From Chondromyces crocatus (GTDB taxonomy: Bacteria > Myxococcota_A > Polyangia > Polyangiales > Polyangiaceae): a stretch of DNA of 64,000 nt. The stretch is from the NCBI RefSeq assembly GCF_001189295.1, contig NZ_CP012159.1:1626001-1690000 (forward strand), in the 5' to 3' direction. Positions 52,245-60,758 of the stretch are shown here, in pieces (the first letter of the stretch is position 1; each line of letters starts with the position of its first letter). Under the pieces are notes generated by a model, which did no database searches, was not told where the DNA came from, and saw only the letters and a list, made by a program, of their open reading frames with translations. Made by a program: the position numbers and the translations under genes.

Positions 52245-54929
52245 ATGCGAACCACCTGCATCGCGGGACTGTTTCTGGGACTGGGGCTGCTCGGCGCGTG
52301 CATGTCGCTTCCGGACGTGGACGGAGGGATGTGCGGAAATCGCGTCGTTGAGGCAAGCAATGGTGAGTCCTGTGACAGCGTCAGGGCGGTCAATGGCTTT
52401 CAGTGCATCGCGCCAGGCGAACCGTATGAATGCCACTATCGGTGCAAAGATGAAGAGAGCACCCGAGATGGCGGGACAGCGTCGCAGCGATGTCCGGAGG
52501 GATATGCCTGCGGCAAGGGCGACGAAGTCTGTCGCTCCCCCGTCGGCCAGTTCGTCGCTCCGGAGCTCGTGGTGGCGAAGGGCGGGACGCAGCTCCTTGC
52601 CGCCGATATGGATGGCAATGATACGAAAGATTTGATCTCCGTCGGGGAGGCCGCGACTTCCGTCCACTATCTCGACGATAGCGGGCGGTATCTTTCCTCC
52701 GTCGAGGTCCCCTCTTTCCCGTTCAGACCCGCCGTGACGAACCTGGACGGCAAGGGACCCGAAGATCTGATCCTCAACCTGATTGCCGGGATCGGGGCCT
52801 TCGAGGGACAGAACGATCGGACGCTCCGGCGCATGCTCTTCGGCTCCTACGCGTTGCCTCCCGAGCTGGGAACGATCTTGCAAGTTCTCGTGGCGGACAT
52901 CCAGCCAGCGCGTCTGGGTGACGAAAACCTGCTCGTCTTTCAGCACGATGACAAAATCGATCTGCTGAGCATATCGTCTCAACCTTTTACCGGCGTGGCC
53001 GTGATCGACGGCTGGACGATCCCGGGGGGGGCGACTGCCAATCTCGGTGAGCCCGTCGCCGCGGCGAAGGTCCGCCCGGGCGATCCATGTGTCCACCTGT
53101 TCCTGGCGATTCCGCAGAGCACGACCATCGAGGTATTTCGACCGTGTCCAGCGGCAGGCGTGAGGAGCACCATCCCTCTGCCCGCGAACCGAAGAGTCTG
53201 GGGCGAACTCCGCCTCGGAGATGTCGACGGCGACGGCGACGAAGATCTGATCGTGGGGTCGACGGATGCGGGCGGGAATCACGGCTACGAGATTTTCTCG
53301 TTCGATGACGGGAATGGCTTCCAGCATCTAAGGTCCATCGAAGTCCGCGAGGAGGCCGCTTGCTCATCACAGAATGGTGGCGCTCGCCTTTATGGGCCGG
53401 TGCTCGAGATCGTCGACATCGACGGCGACGGCCGTGTCGATTTGATTGATGGACGAGGCGCCTTGCGCATGACGTCGACCGGTCCGGTTCGTGAGGTGTG
53501 TGCTGCCGTTCCTCTCTGGAATCACGTCGTCGCTGGTCGCTTCAACGCCGACCCCTTCCTCGATCTGGCCGTGATCCGCGCGGTGGGTTCAGAGACGACG
53601 GTGGACGTGCTCATCGGAACCGGGACGGGCTGGACCAATACGTTCTCGTTTCCGATGGACCGACCCGTTCAGCGGCTCTTCGCGGCCGATCTCGATGGAG
53701 ACGTCCTTGATGACGTGCTCGTCTGGCAGACGCCAGGGGACTCTCAGCCGGCTCGCCTCTCCGTGCTCTTCGGGCGTGCCGCAGGAGGTCCGGAGCCGCT
53801 GACGACGATTGGCGATCTCGACGCCATCCAGCGCATCACGGTAGGACGCTCCTACGGTGCGGATGGCATCAGCGACATCAGCATCGTCTCGGGTTCACCC
53901 GGTAGCGTGGCCTTCTCGTTGATCCCCGGAGATCCCAGCCGGCATTTTCTCTCTCCGTTCGTGTTCGAGGAAGAAGGGGCACCGGCAGGCGTGCGCGAGA
54001 CGCCGGTGCGCATTGCGGGGGGCGAGTTCACCGGGGATGGCTTGGGGGACGTCGCTGTGCTGACGGCGAGGAGTGAAGACGACACCGTGCCGGGCAAGAG
54101 GTCCTTCTCCTTGTGGCTCGCCGCGGCGACCCCGAACGCCGGCTTCGTCCGTACGAGGCTGGAGCAAGGGCTCTCCATGCAGGACGGGGCCATCGCGCTT
54201 GCCATCGTGGACCTCGATGAGGTCACGGACCCGACGGGCAAGAAGGCAGAAGAGGCGGTGATCTTCTACCGAGGTCCTGACCGAGCCGATCAAGGCAGCG
54301 TCACCGATCGTTACATCATCGTCCGATCAGACGACTCAGGCGTTGCACCCATCCCGCAGGAAGTCCACCTCGGTGAGTCTCTGCGCTTGACGCCGGAGAG
54401 TCGCGACGTTCCAGCGCCCCTTCGCGTGATCGACGTCGACGGTGATGGGAAGCGTGACATCGCGCTCGCGACCTCGAAGAGCGTCGTCGTCTTCTGGAAT
54501 GAGGGAAACTCCACCCTGGGGGGGCCAACCGAGTTTTCGCTGGCGCCATCTCTCGACAAGGCCAAGGAGGTGATCGAGGTCATGGACTTCGATTTCATCG
54601 AGCTCGATGGAGATCGAGCGCGAGAGCTGGTGATCCTGACCTCGGTGGGGCTCATCCCATTCGACCTCCGGGGAGCGGATGCCAAGGCGATGAAGCAGGG
54701 CGAGAGACCATCGACCGTGATGCCTTTCAAGGTCGTGGGGGCGCCGCAGATCTCGATCTCGGACCTGGAGGAAGATGAGGAGGATCAAACGCTCAGCGAG
54801 ATCCCGGGTGGCCGAGGGGGCCTCGCGTTTCTCTGCGCCGATGTCGATCGTGACGGCCTCGACGACATCGTCGTCGCGAAGCCCGATGGCATCTTCCTGC
54901 TTCGCGCAAGGCAACAGGGGGCCCGGTGA
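52245..54929 (+). CDS. FG-GAP/VCBS repeat lipoprotein
   Basis: 894 residues. It begins with a signal and lipobox (LGLLGAC, Cys19) and a Cys-rich segment of ten or so Cys (about 30-105). At least seven FG-GAP/VCBS blades follow, each with a calcium-type Asp loop (for example DVDGDGDEDLIVGS, DIDGDGRVDLIDGRG, DVDGDGKRDIALATS, DVDRDGLDDIVVA). This predicts a seven-bladed integrin-like beta propeller on the outer membrane. GC is lower than in neighbouring genes, particularly in the first third. Its stop overlaps the next start (GTGA), tying it to the PEGA protein. Confidence 0.88.
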   Translation: MRTTCIAGLFLGLGLLGACMSLPDVDGGMCGNRVVEASNGESCDSVRAVNGFQCIAPGEPYECHYRCKDEESTRDGGTASQRCPEGYACGKGDEVCRSPVGQFVAPELVVAKGGTQLLAADMDGNDTKDLISVGEAATSVHYLDDSGRYLSSVEVPSFPFRPAVTNLDGKGPEDLILNLIAGIGAFEGQNDRTLRRMLFGSYALPPELGTILQVLVADIQPARLGDENLLVFQHDDKIDLLSISSQPFTGVAVIDGWTIPGGATANLGEPVAAAKVRPGDPCVHLFLAIPQSTTIEVFRPCPAAGVRSTIPLPANRRVWGELRLGDVDGDGDEDLIVGSTDAGGNHGYEIFSFDDGNGFQHLRSIEVREEAACSSQNGGARLYGPVLEIVDIDGDGRVDLIDGRGALRMTSTGPVREVCAAVPLWNHVVAGRFNADPFLDLAVIRAVGSETTVDVLIGTGTGWTNTFSFPMDRPVQRLFAADLDGDVLDDVLVWQTPGDSQPARLSVLFGRAAGGPEPLTTIGDLDAIQRITVGRSYGADGISDISIVSGSPGSVAFSLIPGDPSRHFLSPFVFEEEGAPAGVRETPVRIAGGEFTGDGLGDVAVLTARSEDDTVPGKRSFSLWLAAATPNAGFVRTRLEQGLSMQDGAIALAIVDLDEVTDPTGKKAEEAVIFYRGPDRADQGSVTDRYIIVRSDDSGVAPIPQEVHLGESLRLTPESRDVPAPLRVIDVDGDGKRDIALATSKSVVVFWNEGNSTLGGPTEFSLAPSLDKAKEVIEVMDFDFIELDGDRARELVILTSVGLIPFDLRGADAKAMKQGERPSTVMPFKVVGAPQISISDLEEDEEDQTLSEIPGGRGGLAFLCADVDRDGLDDIVVAKPDGIFLLRARQQGAR

Positions 54930-56215
54930 GCACATCCTCTCGTTCCCTGGCCCCTCCCGCTGCGGCAGCTTGCGTGGCGCTGTGTTTGACGATGGCCCTC
55001 GGCGTCCCCTCGGCGCTCGCCAACGACACGTCCGATCCTGCGTGGGTCTATTTCAATGCAGGCCAGCAGGCTTACGCTGCAGGAAAGTACCCGTACGCCA
55101 TCCAGGCGTTCCAGCAAGCATTCAAGATCACGGCGCGGCCCGGGCTCGTCTTCTCGATAGCGCAAGCCTATCGCAAGCAATACGTCACGCTGCGCAAGCG
55201 ACAAGATCTCCAGGAAGCCGTCACCCATTATCGCAAATACCTCTCCCTGGTCCCGGATGGGGGTCGGCGGGCCGATGCCGTGTCCGCGCTCGAGGAGCTG
55301 GAGCCTGCCCTCGAGCGCCTCCAGACCCAGCAGGAGGCGGAGGCCCCTTCGCCGGTGCCCGAGGAGACGATGCCCTCCACGAGGCTGATGGTCTCCGCCT
55401 CGGTGCGCCAGGCGCGGATCTCGGTCGATGGCGGAGCCCCCTCCGAGATGCCGCTCATGGTCGAGGTGAGCCCGGGCAAGCACACGCTCCGGATCGTGGC
55501 CGACGGTTACTTCCCCGAAGAGCGCGAGGTGGTCGCCGCCGAGGGCGGGATCGTGGCGCTGGACATGGCGCTGCGCGAGAAGCCCGCGTTGCTCGACATC
55601 GTGGCCAAGGCGGGCTCGCGGGTCACCATCGATGGCCGCCCTGCAGGTGAGCTTCCGTTCGGGCGCCCCATCGAACTGGAGGCGGGGTCGAGGTTCGTCA
55701 CGGTGACGCGCAATGGCTTCAAGCCTTTCTCCAGCGACCTCCTGCTCGAGCGGGGTGGACAGAAGCAGCTCGTCGCTCGCCTCGAAGTGACCCAGCAGCG
55801 CGTGCTCGCCTATGTGCTGCTGGGCGCTGGTGCAGCCACGGCCGGCCTCGGTGCGCTCCTGGCCTTGCGGGCTGCGGAAATCGAGAGCGAAGCGGATGAG
55901 ATCAACACCCGCCGCGTCAGCGGCTCCATCCAGGCGGCCGAGCTGAATGACTACAATGCCTTGATTCGCGAGCGTAACGAGTTCCGCATCGGGGCCGCCA
56001 CGACGCTCGGTGCCGCGGCCGCCATCTCTGGCATCGGGGCGCTGCTCTTCGCTTTCGATCCGCCGGGCATGGTCTCCGTCCCCCCGCGCGCGACGCGATC
56101 CACACCTCCTGCCCGACCCGAGCCCGGCGACGTCGGCGACAAGGGCGTCGACATCTCGGCCGCGCCTGTGTGGGCGCCTGGTGTCTTCGGCCTGACGGTG
56201 CGCGGTCACTTCTAG
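54926..56215 (+). CDS. TPR-like / PEGA domain membrane protein
   Basis: 429 residues. It has a signal sequence (about 1-33), a TPR-like helical region (about 38-130: AWVYFNAGQQAYAAGKY, AIQAFQQAF) and two PEGA-like beta domains (about 150-290: RISVDGGAP, GKHTLRIVADGY, VTIDGRPAGE, VTRNGFKPF). Two C-terminal hydrophobic segments (about 292-312 and 353-375) follow. It is probably a periplasmic or envelope scaffold. The GTG start within the lipoprotein stop makes the two a translational pair, so the propeller and the PEGA protein probably work together. Confidence 0.83.
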   Translation: MSTSSRSLAPPAAAACVALCLTMALGVPSALANDTSDPAWVYFNAGQQAYAAGKYPYAIQAFQQAFKITARPGLVFSIAQAYRKQYVTLRKRQDLQEAVTHYRKYLSLVPDGGRRADAVSALEELEPALERLQTQQEAEAPSPVPEETMPSTRLMVSASVRQARISVDGGAPSEMPLMVEVSPGKHTLRIVADGYFPEEREVVAAEGGIVALDMALREKPALLDIVAKAGSRVTIDGRPAGELPFGRPIELEAGSRFVTVTRNGFKPFSSDLLLERGGQKQLVARLEVTQQRVLAYVLLGAGAATAGLGALLALRAAEIESEADEINTRRVSGSIQAAELNDYNALIRERNEFRIGAATTLGAAAAISGIGALLFAFDPPGMVSVPPRATRSTPPARPEPGDVGDKGVDISAAPVWAPGVFGLTVRGHF

Positions 56216-56311
56216 ATCGTCCGGTCATCCTCGTCGAACGCCAGCCCTCGCTTCGCGAGAGAGGCCGGGTCGACGCCCGCCCGTCACCCGGCTATCGTCT
56301 GTGCCCACATC

Positions 56312-57343
56312 ATGGCCATAGCATCCGGCGTGGATCTCGAATCCCGACTCGCGGTCGCGCGTGACGCGAGCCGCCGTCTCAAGGACGCGATCGCCCAGGT
56401 GATCGTCGGGCAGAGCGAGGTCGTGGAGCAGACGCTCTGGGGGATCCTCGCTGGCGGTCACGTGCTCCTCGAAGGCGCGCCGGGGCTGGGGAAGACGCTC
56501 CTCGTCCGCACCATCGCCTCGTGTCTGGACCTCAGGTTCTCGCGCATCCAGTTCACGCCGGACCTCATGCCGAGCGACGTGACCGGCACCAACATCCTGG
56601 TCTCGGCGCCGGACGGGTCACGTCACTTCTCGCTGCACAAGGGACCCATCTTCGGACAGGTGATCCTGGCCGACGAGATCAACCGCGCCACACCGAAGAC
56701 GCAGAGCGCCTTGCTCGAAGCGATGCAGGAACATGCCTGCACCATCGCGGGCGTGCGCCACGTCATGGAGCAGCCCTTCTTCGTGCTCGCCACCGAGAAC
56801 CCGATCGAGATGGAAGGGACCTACCCCCTGCCCGAGGCCCAGCTCGACAGGTTCCTGCTCAAGGTGATGGTCCCGAGCCCGACCGAGGACGAGATGACGG
56901 AGATCCTCGTCCGCACCACGGGGCACGCGCTGGAGTCGCCCTCGCGCGTGCTCACCCGCGAAGAGATCCTCGACCTGCGCTCGCTCTGTCGTGACGTGGC
57001 GGTGGCCGAGCCCGTCATGCGTTACGCCTCGCGCCTCGTCCGCGCCACCGACCCGCAGGAGCGCGGAGCGCCGGACATCACGCGGCGCGCCCTTCGGTAC
57101 GGGGCGGGTGTGCGAGGCGCGCAGTCTCTGGTCCTCGGCGCGAAGGCGGTCGCGTTGCTGGAGGGAAGAGCGCACGTCGCCTTTGCGGACGTGCAGCGGG
57201 TCGCGTTGCCCGTCCTGCGCCACCGCCTGATCCGGTCCTTCGAGGGCGAGGCGGACGGCATCACCACCGATCAGGTCGTCTCCGCCGTCATCGAGGCGAT
57301 CCCGACCCGGCCGGCGTCGGTGGACGAGGCGATCAAACGATGA
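56312..57343 (+). CDS. MoxR family AAA+ ATPase
   Basis: 343 residues. It has Walker A GAPGLGKT at 55-62, Walker B VILADEINRATPKTQSALL, sensor VLATENPIEMEGTYPLPEAQLDRF and the MoxR C-terminal lid. These cytoplasmic ATPases act as chaperones for the assembly or activation of partner proteins, normally with VWA-domain proteins. No VWA gene lies here; instead the next gene, overlapping by ATGA, encodes a 704-residue membrane protein. The start gives a short lead before DAIAQVIVGQSEVVEQ, as in the family. Confidence 0.95.
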   Translation: MAIASGVDLESRLAVARDASRRLKDAIAQVIVGQSEVVEQTLWGILAGGHVLLEGAPGLGKTLLVRTIASCLDLRFSRIQFTPDLMPSDVTGTNILVSAPDGSRHFSLHKGPIFGQVILADEINRATPKTQSALLEAMQEHACTIAGVRHVMEQPFFVLATENPIEMEGTYPLPEAQLDRFLLKVMVPSPTEDEMTEILVRTTGHALESPSRVLTREEILDLRSLCRDVAVAEPVMRYASRLVRATDPQERGAPDITRRALRYGAGVRGAQSLVLGAKAVALLEGRAHVAFADVQRVALPVLRHRLIRSFEGEADGITTDQVVSAVIEAIPTRPASVDEAIKR

Positions 57344-59454
57344 CCCTCCGCCACGGCCTGAGGATCCACGGCCTCGGGATCGCAGCGCTCACCGCCACCC
57401 TCGTCGCCGCCGGGACAGCGGAGGCGCAGACGCCAGCGACGTCGGGCGCCGCCAAAGCGTCCAGCGTCGTGGCAGAGGCCCATCCAGCGATCTCTCTGGG
57501 AGCCGGTGTGTCCGGCGGCTGGAACCAGATCCTGGTGCGCGTCCAGAACCAGGGCCAGCAGCCGGCTCGGGGTCAGGTCGCGGTCTCGGCGCATCCCTAC
57601 AGCGGCGACCCCTCCTTCGAGGCCTCTGCACCCTACAGCGTCGGACCAGGCGCCTCGGTGCATGTTCGCGTCCCCGTGCTCGCGGGAACGTATGGCGACG
57701 TCCAGGTCCGCGTGGGGGACGACAAGGGCGAAGAGCTTCTGAGGCAGAGCTTCACCTCCAGCACGCTCTCCTCGGTGGTGCTCTTCGACATCGAGCCCGT
57801 ATCCAGGTTGCGCACGGTGCTCAACGAGTCCCCCATCTCCCTCACCTCCGCCGGTTCGTCGGGGGGTGGCAGGGCCCCGACCGCCAGCACCAGCTTGCTC
57901 GTGAGCCAGCCGCATGTGGATCCCGCGACGGGGGATCCGATGCTGCCCGATCGGCCGGCACTCTATGCAGCCGTGGATGTCGTGCTGATCCGCTCCGACA
58001 CTCTCGCCAGGTTGCACGGCGCGGAACTCGACGCCCTCGCGGGGTTCGTCCTTGCCGGTGGGACGATCGCCTTGACGGTGACGCGGCCGGAGGATCTCCG
58101 CAGCGCGACCTTGATCTCCCTCGTGGGCGGGGAAGTGTCGCCAGCGTCTAGGTCGCCGGAGCTCGCGCAAGAGATCCCACCTCCCTTGCCACCCAGCAGC
58201 GCTGCAAGCCGCTCGCTCCCACCGGCCCCGACGCCGACCCCAGCGGTCGCCGAGGCGCTACGGGGATGGCAGGGCGGCAACCTGCGGCCCTCCCCTTACG
58301 GCAACGCTTCGACCTACGGCCTGGGCGAAGTGCACCTGCTCGCCTTCGACCCGGGCCATGCCGAGGCGCTCTCGGATCCGTGGATCCACCTGCGCATGAT
58401 CGATCTCGCCCGTCGCGCCCACGATCGACGAACCTCCGTGGTTTTCCGCCAGGGAGCCGAGCAGACCCACACGGACATGAAGCGCGTGCGCCAGCAGCTC
58501 GATCCCAACGAGAGCACGCGCTGGGCCCTCGGCCTGTCGGTACTTCTGCTCGGCATCTACGCGATCGTCGCCGGACCGATGAACTTCATGCGCGCCGCGA
58601 AGAAGCAGCAGCCGCTCCGCGCGCTCTGGCATCTGCCCATCTATGCTGCCGTGACCTTCGGACTCATCCTGGCCATCGGTGTCGCCGCGAAAGGCGTCGT
58701 GGGTCGGGCGCGGCACCTCACCTTGGTCGAAGCGGGGGCCGGCATGACCCAGGGCACGGCCCGCCGCTTCCGAGGCTTCTTCACCGCCGAGAGCAAGGGC
58801 CTGACCGTACGCACCACGGACGCGAGCAGCGTGATGGGCATCGCGGTCAACGCCGAGCTTGCCGAGAGGCGCGAAAAGCTCGTGGTGGACCGGGACGGCG
58901 CGCGCCTCGTCGACGTGGTCGCGCTGCCCTGGCAGACGGTGGTGGTCCGGGAAGACGGCTTCTCCTCGCTCGGAGAAGGCATCTCGATCCTGCCGGTGCC
59001 TGGCGGTGGAGCCACCGTGACCAACCGCAGCGGCCGCGACATGCGGGCGGTGCTGCTCTGGCTCCCTGACGGCATGCCCACCGCATGGTACTTCGACAAG
59101 ATCGAGGACGGCGCTCAGGTCGCCTCGTCGGCGGGCACGGATCTGCGCAGCTCCAAGCAAGGACTCGCGTGGCTCACCATCATGCGTCACGGGAGGCGCT
59201 CGGGCATCATGGACCTCCACGACCTCAACGCGACGCAGCTCGCCCCCATCCTCGACGTCGCCGCCCCTCGCCTGAGCGAAGCCTGGCGCGCCCTGGAAAA
59301 CGCCGCGCCCGGCCAGGTCGACTGGTTCCCCACGGGGGTTCCCACGCTCCTCGCCCAGCTCGATGGAGGCGAAGGACGCAGCAGCGACACGGGCCTGCGC
59401 CTGGAGAGCGATCGGCTGCTGGTGCGGGTCGTGGGATGGGGAGGTCGGCCATGA
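57340..59454 (+). CDS. 704-aa exported/membrane protein of MoxR-ABC operon
   Basis: A signal peptide ends near EA-Q (about 29). An Ig-like beta domain (about 45-140) is followed by an alpha/beta segment (about 145-260) with ALYAAVDVVLIRSD and LDALAGFVLAGGTIALTV, a pattern like the class I glutamine-amidotransferase fold of MoxR-linked DUF4350/DUF4159 proteins. Two helices (about 393-415 and 428-452) lead to a C-terminal beta domain (about 460-700). No catalytic Cys-His pair is evident. The gene overlaps moxR and the ABC ATPase gene by four bases each, so all three act together. It may be the extracytoplasmic part of the ABC system, comparable in position to GldG. Confidence 0.78.
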   Translation: MTLRHGLRIHGLGIAALTATLVAAGTAEAQTPATSGAAKASSVVAEAHPAISLGAGVSGGWNQILVRVQNQGQQPARGQVAVSAHPYSGDPSFEASAPYSVGPGASVHVRVPVLAGTYGDVQVRVGDDKGEELLRQSFTSSTLSSVVLFDIEPVSRLRTVLNESPISLTSAGSSGGGRAPTASTSLLVSQPHVDPATGDPMLPDRPALYAAVDVVLIRSDTLARLHGAELDALAGFVLAGGTIALTVTRPEDLRSATLISLVGGEVSPASRSPELAQEIPPPLPPSSAASRSLPPAPTPTPAVAEALRGWQGGNLRPSPYGNASTYGLGEVHLLAFDPGHAEALSDPWIHLRMIDLARRAHDRRTSVVFRQGAEQTHTDMKRVRQQLDPNESTRWALGLSVLLLGIYAIVAGPMNFMRAAKKQQPLRALWHLPIYAAVTFGLILAIGVAAKGVVGRARHLTLVEAGAGMTQGTARRFRGFFTAESKGLTVRTTDASSVMGIAVNAELAERREKLVVDRDGARLVDVVALPWQTVVVREDGFSSLGEGISILPVPGGGATVTNRSGRDMRAVLLWLPDGMPTAWYFDKIEDGAQVASSAGTDLRSSKQGLAWLTIMRHGRRSGIMDLHDLNATQLAPILDVAAPRLSEAWRALENAAPGQVDWFPTGVPTLLAQLDGGEGRSSDTGLRLESDRLLVRVVGWGGRP

Positions 59455-60758
59455 GCGAGCCCGTGGGACCGACGGTGGAGGGGGGCGCCCCGGTGGCGCA
59501 GGCGCCCGCGCAAGCGTCTCGGCCCCGACCCGCGATCCGCGTGCGGCACCTGTGGCACCGGTTCGGCACCTTCGACGTCCTGAGGGACGTCACCTTCGAC
59601 GTGGCCGAGGGCGAGATCTTCGGCTTCATCGGCCCGAACGGCGCTGGCAAGACCACCACCATCCGGGTGATGACGACCCTGCTCGAACCCATGGCAGGGC
59701 GCGTGGAAGTGGACGGCATCGACGTCTCCCTCAATCCGTACGCCGTGCGTCGCCTCATCGGCTACATGCCCGATCACGCCGGCGTCTACGACCGGGTCAC
59801 GGTGCGGGAGTACCTGGAGTTCTTCGCCGACGCCTTCCGCGTTCCCTCCGCCGACGTGGTCGACGCGGTCCTCGAACTCACCGAGCTACGGAGGATCCAG
59901 GACCGCGTCGTGGCCACGATGTCCAAGGGCATGAAGCAACGCCTGCAACTCGGGCGCATCCTGCTCCACGACCCGAAGGTGCTCATCCTCGACGAGCCGG
60001 CCAGCGATCTCGACCCGCGCGCACGGATCGAGATCCGCGACCTCCTGCTCGAGCTGCGCAGCCTGGGCAAGACGGTCTTCCTCTCCTCGCACATCCTCAC
60101 CGAGCTGAGCGACGTCTGCACCTCGATCGGCATCCTCGAGCGAGGCCGCCTCGTCGTGGCAGGTCCCATCGGCGAGATCGGCGCTCGGCTCGAGGCCATC
60201 CGCGCTGCCCAGGCCATCGGACACCACCCGCCGCCGAACGCCCCCCATGGCCACGCCCCCCATGGCCGCGCCCCCCATGGCCACGCCCCCCATGGCCACG
60301 CCCCCTACGGCCACCTGCCACCAGGACACGCTCCACCCGCGCCCTACCCCGCGGTGAACGGCGCGCCGCCTCCAGCGTACCCTGGCGCTCCAGGCCAGAC
60401 GCCTCCACCAGGACCGTCCATGGTCCCCGGCCACGCCGCCGTGCCAGGCCACGCCGTCGTACCAGGCCATCCACCCGCGCCTGGTGTCCCCCTCCCCGTC
60501 GCCATCCGGCGCAAGGTGAAGGTCAAGGTGCTGGGCGACGCCATCCGCGCCGCGTACTTCCTTCGAGGCGGACCCGGCATCATCGAGGTCGAGGTGATCG
60601 CCGGCCTGGTGCACGTCACCTTCGAGGGCGGTGAGGTGAAGATCGCCGAGATCGTGCAGCACCTCGTGAGGAACGGCGTGGGCGTCGTCGGTGTCGAACC
60701 CGAGAGAAACGAGCTCGAGCGGATCTTCCTGGAGGTCACGCGGGGAGAGGTACAGTGA
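59451..60758 (+). CDS. ABC-2 type ATPase with His-rich linker
   Basis: 435 residues. The ATPase core (about 25-255) has Walker A GPNGAGKTTT (61-70), a signature reading MSKGMKQR instead of LSGGQ (common in ABC-2 exporters), and Walker B VLILDEPASDLDP. Residues about 260-345 form a low-complexity linker: five exact-length units of HGHAP-type pentapeptide (15-bp tandem repeats at 60240-60314), then Pro-Gly-His segments. A C-terminal domain (about 350-435) has strands IIEVEVIAGLVHVTF. It is preceded by an ATGA overlap and followed by a GTGA overlap with the permease gene. Confidence 0.92.
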   Translation: MSEPVGPTVEGGAPVAQAPAQASRPRPAIRVRHLWHRFGTFDVLRDVTFDVAEGEIFGFIGPNGAGKTTTIRVMTTLLEPMAGRVEVDGIDVSLNPYAVRRLIGYMPDHAGVYDRVTVREYLEFFADAFRVPSADVVDAVLELTELRRIQDRVVATMSKGMKQRLQLGRILLHDPKVLILDEPASDLDPRARIEIRDLLLELRSLGKTVFLSSHILTELSDVCTSIGILERGRLVVAGPIGEIGARLEAIRAAQAIGHHPPPNAPHGHAPHGRAPHGHAPHGHAPYGHLPPGHAPPAPYPAVNGAPPPAYPGAPGQTPPPGPSMVPGHAAVPGHAVVPGHPPAPGVPLPVAIRRKVKVKVLGDAIRAAYFLRGGPGIIEVEVIAGLVHVTFEGGEVKIAEIVQHLVRNGVGVVGVEPERNELERIFLEVTRGEVQ

